Positions 59,951-64,000 of a stretch of DNA of 64,000 nucleotides are shown piece by piece (the stretch's first letter is position 1; each line of letters begins with the position of its first letter). The notes under the pieces are model-generated. The model worked only from the letters and a program-made list of their open reading frames with translations, was not told the DNA's origin and searched no databases. Source of the stretch: Spongiactinospora rosea (GTDB taxonomy: Bacteria > Actinomycetota > Actinomycetes > Streptosporangiales > Streptosporangiaceae); assembly GCF_003315795.1 (NCBI RefSeq), contig NZ_QMEY01000001.1:868001-932000 (forward strand), read 5' to 3'. Position numbers and translations under genes: made by a program.

Positions 59951-61797
59951 GCCGCGGACGTCCGGTGCTCCGGGTGGCCGGGCGGGTGGCCGTCACCCCC
60001 GGCCTCGGCCGGTACCTGGCCGGGATGCTGCTGTGGCTGCCCCACCCGGTCCTGCCGCTGCTCGGCGGCCTGGTGCTCAAGCTGCTGTTCGACCAGATGA
60101 GCGGGCACGCCGCGGCCGGTATGGACCAGGTCGTGTGGCTGTGCGCGGCGTTCGTCGGGGTGGAGGTGCTGCGCGGCCTGGTCCTGATCGTGGCCTGGAT
60201 ACACGGGGTCTACTGGTGGGACGGCGCGGCGACCGTACTGCGGGCCAACGTGCTGCGCTCGATCCTCACCGCGCCCGGCACCGCCGCCGCCCGTCAGCCG
60301 TACTCGCCGGGCGAGTCCCTGGCCCGGCTCCGCGACGACGTGGGCGACCTCGTCGACTTCACCGACGAGAGCGTGCCCCTGGCGGGCGCGACCGTCTTCG
60401 CCGCCGGGGCGCTGGGCATCATGGCGTCCATCGACCACGTCATCACCCTGATCCTGCTGGTCCCCATGCTGGTCATCGGGGTGCTGAGCCGGGCGTTGAG
60501 CGAGGTCGTACGGCGGTTGCGCAGGCGGGCCCGCGTCCTCGGCTCGGTCGTCACCGCCTTCATCGGCGACGCGTTCGCCGGGGCGCTGGCGATCAAGACC
60601 GCGGGCGCGGAGGACGCCGTGCTGACCCGGCTGCGCGCGCACAACCGCGACCGCCGTGCCGCCGCCGTCAAGGACCGCCTGGCCACCGACCTGCTGGACA
60701 CCGTGACCGGGACCACCGTGGAGATCGGCATCGGCCTGGTGCTGCTGCTCGCCGCGCCCGCCATGCGCCGCGGCGACTTCACCGTGGGCGACCTCGCGCT
60801 GTTCACCGGCTACGTCGGCTGGCTCGCGACGCTGCCGCGCGCGATCGGCGGCATCCTGCACCGGGTGCCCCAGGCGGCGGTGTCCATCGAACGCCTCGGC
60901 GAGCTGATGGCCCCGCACGAGGACGCCCGCGACCTGTCGCGACGTACGGGCCTGTGGCTGCGCGGGGAGCCGCCGCCCGCCGTGCCCGCGCCGCCGCCGC
61001 ACGCCGACCCCCTCCAGGTCCTGGAGGCGCGCGGCCTCACCGTACGGCACGCGGGCGGCGACCGCGGCGTCCACGGCATCGACCTGCGCATCCCCAGGGG
61101 GTCGTTCACCGTGATCACGGGCGCGGTCGGCGCGGGCAAGACCACCCTGGTACGCGCCCTGCTCGGCCTGGTGCCGCTGGACGCCGGTTCGATCACCTGG
61201 AACGGCCGGCGCGTCGATGACCCGGGCACGTTCATGGTCCCCGGCCGGGTCGCCTACGCGGGCCAGGTACCCCGCCTGTTCTCCGAGACCCTGCGGGAGA
61301 ACCTGCTGCTCGGCCTGCCCGCCGACGACGCCGAGGTCGCCCGGGCGCTGGAACTGGCCGTCTTCGACCGCGACGTGGCCGCGATGCCCGGCGGCCTGGC
61401 GACGGTCGTGGGGCCGCGCGGCGTACGGCTGTCCGGCGGGCAGGTGCAGCGGGCCACCGCCGCGCGGGCCCTGGTCAGGGCGCCCGACCTGCTCGTCGTG
61501 GACGACCTGTCCTCCGCGCTGGACGTCGAGACCGAGGAACTGCTCTGGGACCGTGTGGCCGCCGCCGCCCGCGACGGGCGCGGCCCGGACACCCTCCTGG
61601 TGGTCTCCCACCGCAGGGCCGCCCTCGAACGCGCCGACCGGATCGTGGTCCTGGACCGCGGCCGGATCGCCGGCGAGGGCGCGCTCGGCGACCTGCTCGC
61701 CACCTGCCCGGAGATGCGCCGCCTGTGGGGCGGCGAACGGCTCGCCGAGGCGGAGGAGGGAGGTCCGGCTTGGCCTGGAGCGCGCTCCACTCCGTAG
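59947..61797 (+). CDS. ABC exporter half-transporter B (degenerate Walker B)
   Basis: 616 residues: exporter domain with six helices (about 20-320) and NBD with Walker A GAVGAGKTTL, signature LSGGQVQRATAARAL, Walker B LLVVDDLSSALD, where the catalytic Glu is Asp, and H-loop VVSHRRA. Substitution of that Glu in one subunit is typical of heterodimeric exporters such as LmrCD and TmrAB. The substrate is unknown. The operon is divergent from the PadR cassette. Confidence 0.88.
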   Translation: MSRGRPVLRVAGRVAVTPGLGRYLAGMLLWLPHPVLPLLGGLVLKLLFDQMSGHAAAGMDQVVWLCAAFVGVEVLRGLVLIVAWIHGVYWWDGAATVLRANVLRSILTAPGTAAARQPYSPGESLARLRDDVGDLVDFTDESVPLAGATVFAAGALGIMASIDHVITLILLVPMLVIGVLSRALSEVVRRLRRRARVLGSVVTAFIGDAFAGALAIKTAGAEDAVLTRLRAHNRDRRAAAVKDRLATDLLDTVTGTTVEIGIGLVLLLAAPAMRRGDFTVGDLALFTGYVGWLATLPRAIGGILHRVPQAAVSIERLGELMAPHEDARDLSRRTGLWLRGEPPPAVPAPPPHADPLQVLEARGLTVRHAGGDRGVHGIDLRIPRGSFTVITGAVGAGKTTLVRALLGLVPLDAGSITWNGRRVDDPGTFMVPGRVAYAGQVPRLFSETLRENLLLGLPADDAEVARALELAVFDRDVAAMPGGLATVVGPRGVRLSGGQVQRATAARALVRAPDLLVVDDLSSALDVETEELLWDRVAAAARDGRGPDTLLVVSHRRAALERADRIVVLDRGRIAGEGALGDLLATCPEMRRLWGGERLAEAEEGGPAWPGARSTP

Positions 61798-61807
61798 GCT
61801 CCGCAGC

Positions 61808-62773
61808 ATGACTACCGCTCAACACAAGATCGGATCAGGGTTCGGCGCGCGCAGTACCGCGGAGGAGGTACTGCGCGGTGTCGATCTGTCCGGGAAACTC
61901 GCCATCGTCACCGGCGGCTACTCGGGCCTCGGACTGGAGACCACCCGGGCGCTCGCCCGCGCCGGCGCCCGCGTGGTGGTGCCGGCGCGGCGCAAGGGCG
62001 CGGCGGAGCAGGCGGTCGCGGGGATCGACGGCGTCGAGGTGGACGAACTCGACCTCGCGGACCTGGCGAGCGTGCGCGGGTTCGCCGAGCGCTTCCTGGC
62101 CTCGGGGCGCGGCATCGACATGTTCATCGGCAACGCGGGGATCATGGCCCTGCCCGAGCGGACCCTGGCCGGCCCCGGCTGGGAGGCGCAGTTCGCCACC
62201 AACCACCTCGGGCACTACACGCTGGTCAACCTGCTCTGGCCGGCCATCGAGGCGGGCGGCGCGCGGGTGATATCGGTCTCCTCCGGTGGCCACCGCCGCA
62301 GCCCGATCCGCTGGGACGACCTTCATTTCACCGGCGGCTATGACAAGTGGCAGGCGTACGGGCAGGCCAAGACGGCGAACGTGCTGTTCGCCGTGAGGCT
62401 CGACGAACTCGGCAGGGACGCGGGCGTACGGGCGTTCGCGCTGCACCCCGGCGGGATCATGACGCCGTTGCAGCGGCACATGCCCAAGGCCGAGATGGTC
62501 GCCATGGGCTGGATCGACGAGGACGGCAACGTCGCCAACCCCTCCTTCAAGACGCCGGAACAGGGCGCCGCCACCCAGGTCTGGGCGGCGACCTCACCGC
62601 GCCTGGCGGGCCTGGGCGGGCTGTACTGCGAGGACTGCGACATCGCCGAGCAGGTCCCCGACCAGGGCGATTTCACCTCGGGCGTGCGCGGATACGCGAT
62701 CGACCGGGAGCAGGCGTCCCGGCTGTGGACGCTCTCCGCGGAACTGACCGGCGTGGACGCGTTCGCCCGCTGA
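61808..62773 (+). CDS. SDR-family oxidoreductase (retinol dehydrogenase-like)
   Basis: 321 residues: VTGGYSGLG cofactor loop, GNAGIMALPE, NHLGHYTLVNLL, catalytic Ser in VSSGGHRRSPI and YGQAK (Tyr-x3-Lys). The layout matches the WW-oxidoreductase/retinol dehydrogenase group common in actinobacteria. TAGGCT stands 7 nt before ATG 61808 (leaderless), so it is transcribed independently of the ABC genes 10 bases upstream. Confidence 0.85.
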   Translation: MTTAQHKIGSGFGARSTAEEVLRGVDLSGKLAIVTGGYSGLGLETTRALARAGARVVVPARRKGAAEQAVAGIDGVEVDELDLADLASVRGFAERFLASGRGIDMFIGNAGIMALPERTLAGPGWEAQFATNHLGHYTLVNLLWPAIEAGGARVISVSSGGHRRSPIRWDDLHFTGGYDKWQAYGQAKTANVLFAVRLDELGRDAGVRAFALHPGGIMTPLQRHMPKAEMVAMGWIDEDGNVANPSFKTPEQGAATQVWAATSPRLAGLGGLYCEDCDIAEQVPDQGDFTSGVRGYAIDREQASRLWTLSAELTGVDAFAR

Positions 62774-62901
62774 CCGCTCCGCGGCTGACTTAGCGGACAT
62801 GTCCGCAATGCGTCCGGGGTTTGTCCATCCCGGCTGCGACGCTTCTCGTGTCGGTTCGGCGGCCCCCGCCGGGCCGGATTCTCAACACACGGAGGATTCA
62901 C

Positions 62902-63243
62902 ATGAGCACGAGGAGCAAGCTGTTCGCGACCATCGCGGCGCTTCCCCTCGCGGGTGCGGCCCTGCTGGCCGTGTCCGCTCCCGCATCCGCCACCGCTCCG
63001 CCCGCGCCGAACTGTGTGGTCGGCTACGTCTGCGTGCAGTTCACCAACGGCGCCGTCGAGGCGATCCCGGGTGGCGCGACCCGGACCTACAACCCCGCCG
63101 CCACCATGGTCGGCATCACCAACGGCTCGGCCTACGACTACTGCGTCGACGGCAGCCCGGACTTCCAGCTGAAGTCGGGCTGGTACCGCGACGAGGTTCA
63201 GCCCATCACCCGCATCGCTCCCGGCGAGGTCTGCACCTCCTGA
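62902..63243 (+). CDS. Small secreted protein, unknown
   Basis: 113 residues: signal peptide (about 1-31, ASA) and a compact mature domain with four Cys (PNCVVGYVCVQF, YDYCVDGS, EVCTS) probably forming two disulphides. GGAGG lies 6 nt before the ATG. Similar small cysteine-paired secreted proteins are common in filamentous actinomycetes. A GC-rich CCCTCCC/GGGAGGG dyad (63263-63307) may terminate it. Confidence 0.65.
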   Translation: MSTRSKLFATIAALPLAGAALLAVSAPASATAPPAPNCVVGYVCVQFTNGAVEAIPGGATRTYNPAATMVGITNGSAYDYCVDGSPDFQLKSGWYRDEVQPITRIAPGEVCTS

Positions 63244-63318
63244 TCCTCTGAGACCGTCCGCCCCCTCCCTCCGGAGCGATTTCCGGGGGCCGGAACCGGG
63301 GGGAGGGTGGTGGTCGAT

Positions 63319-64000
63319 TCAGCCCGTCCGGGCCTCGCCCCTCAGGAACTCGATGTAGCGGTCCGCCGAGGACCGCAGCGCGTCCTTGGCTCCCTCCCGG
63401 AGCACGGGCGTCCACCAGCCGCCGTAGATGCGGTCGAACGCGTAGGGCGCCACGGCGTCCACGACCCGCCGTACGTCGCGCTCGGGCAGCGGCAGCCGGT
63501 TGGGGGCACTCCACACGAACGTCAGCCGGTCCTCGCCGGGCGTGACGAAGATCGTGTCACCGGTGAACAGCGCTCCCGCGCCGCCCGCCCCCTCGGCCCA
63601 GTGGACCACCGAGCTGCCGGGGAAATGACCGCCGCACTGGATCAGCGTGACGCCGGGCAGCACGTCCAGCACGCCCGACCAGGTGCGCACGGCCGGTGAC
63701 GGCCGCGGCAGCCACGAGGCGTCCACCTCGGGCAGCAGGATCTCCGCCCCGAAGGCCTCGCTCCACACCACGATCGAGCCGTAGAAGTGGGGATGGCTCG
63801 CGCTCACCGCGCGCAACCCGCCCGCCTCCCGAACCGCCCGCACGGCGTCGTCGTCGATGAACCCCGACGGGTCCCAGAGCAGGTTGCCCTCCGCAGTGCG
63901 GACCAGCAGCGACCGCTGCCCGATGGCGACCTGCGGAGCCGCGCCGATCCCCAGCAGCCCCGGCTCGATCTCCCTGATGTCGGCGCGGTGACCCGCCGCC
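63319..64000 (-). CDS. MBL-fold metallo-hydrolase, cut by the window end
   Basis: At least 226 residues; the frame is open to base 64000, so the start is outside. Metal motif variant in ASHPHFYGSIVVW, then GGHFPGSSVVHW, LFTGDTIFV and RIYGGWW, the pattern of the metallo-beta-lactamase fold. The first motif has HPHFYG instead of HxHxDH, as in some YflN/arylsulfatase-like relatives. Substrate unknown. Confidence 0.75.
   Translation of the reverse strand, partial: AAGHRADIREIEPGLLGIGAAPQVAIGQRSLLVRTAEGNLLWDPSGFIDDDAVRAVREAGGLRAVSASHPHFYGSIVVWSEAFGAEILLPEVDASWLPRPSPAVRTWSGVLDVLPGVTLIQCGGHFPGSSVVHWAEGAGGAGALFTGDTIFVTPGEDRLTFVWSAPNRLPLPERDVRRVVDAVAPYAFDRIYGGWWTPVLREGAKDALRSSADRYIEFLRGEARTG

Noticed and set aside
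1..64000. CRISPR arrays, rRNA genes, riboswitches
   Set aside because: No regularly spaced direct repeats, no rRNA-like sequence and no riboswitch structure I could support were seen.

Overview
The window is high-GC DNA from a filamentous-type actinomycete. The best guess is the Streptosporangiales (Nonomuraea or Microbispora relatives). Support comes from strong third-position GC codon use, the mycothiol gene mshA, the order mshA - YbjN - gpmA - phoU / senX3 - regX3 - lipoprotein - carD - ispF - cysS - rlmB, the HTH - HbhA-like - DUF2516 cluster, and many genes with a TANNNT box 6-7 nt before the start codon (leaderless transcripts). Genus-level placement is inference.

Layout. 1-7.1 kb: accessory genes: a CPBP membrane protease, a TetR/monooxygenase divergon with two matched operators, a PP2C-like phosphatase, a cationic secreted peptide, an orphan ligand-binding protein and an APH-like kinase. 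7.2-14.6 kb: housekeeping and accessory genes: a Nur-like Fur regulator, YgfZ, Dtd, asparaginase, DUF2207, a deaminase, AlaX, an SGNH lipoprotein and DUF2516. 15.2-31.9 kb: conserved actinobacterial core: HbhA-like/XRE, a BlaI-M56 pair, macro domain, mshA, gpmA, the phosphate two-component system with a PHO-box-like site and a 20-codon upstream ORF, carD, ispF, two GlsB paralogues, cysS, rlmB and tRNA-Thr.

32.0-37.4 kb is a decayed island behind tRNA-Thr. It holds the 3' part of a tyrosine integrase, a frameshifted DUF3987 replication gene, a small gene with an in-frame TGA, a truncated secreted-nuclease gene, small secreted proteins, the tail of a type ISP restriction enzyme, and an IS630-family element with recognisable ends and TA flanks.

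37.5-44.6 kb holds a PadR-membrane protein operon, then the most interesting locus. A 1296-codon nSTAND-type NTPase with 14 WD40 blades is followed by an overlapping small two-helix membrane protein. The N-terminus of the first and the C-terminus of the second share a motif of the form GVV(F/Y)GSG-x-V-x-Q-(I/V)-x-GDQ. This is the layout expected of an NLR-like receptor and effector pair that signals by templated assembly.

44.7-64.0 kb: a secreted esterase/PQQ-dehydrogenase-like operon, a YqeB-like protein, two genes beheaded by one deletion (FAD/NAD(P) protein and LuxR regulator), a MacAB-like exporter operon headed by a second PadR-membrane protein cassette, a divergent heterodimeric ABC exporter with one degenerate ATP site, two SDR enzymes, small secreted proteins and an MBL-fold hydrolase cut by the window end.
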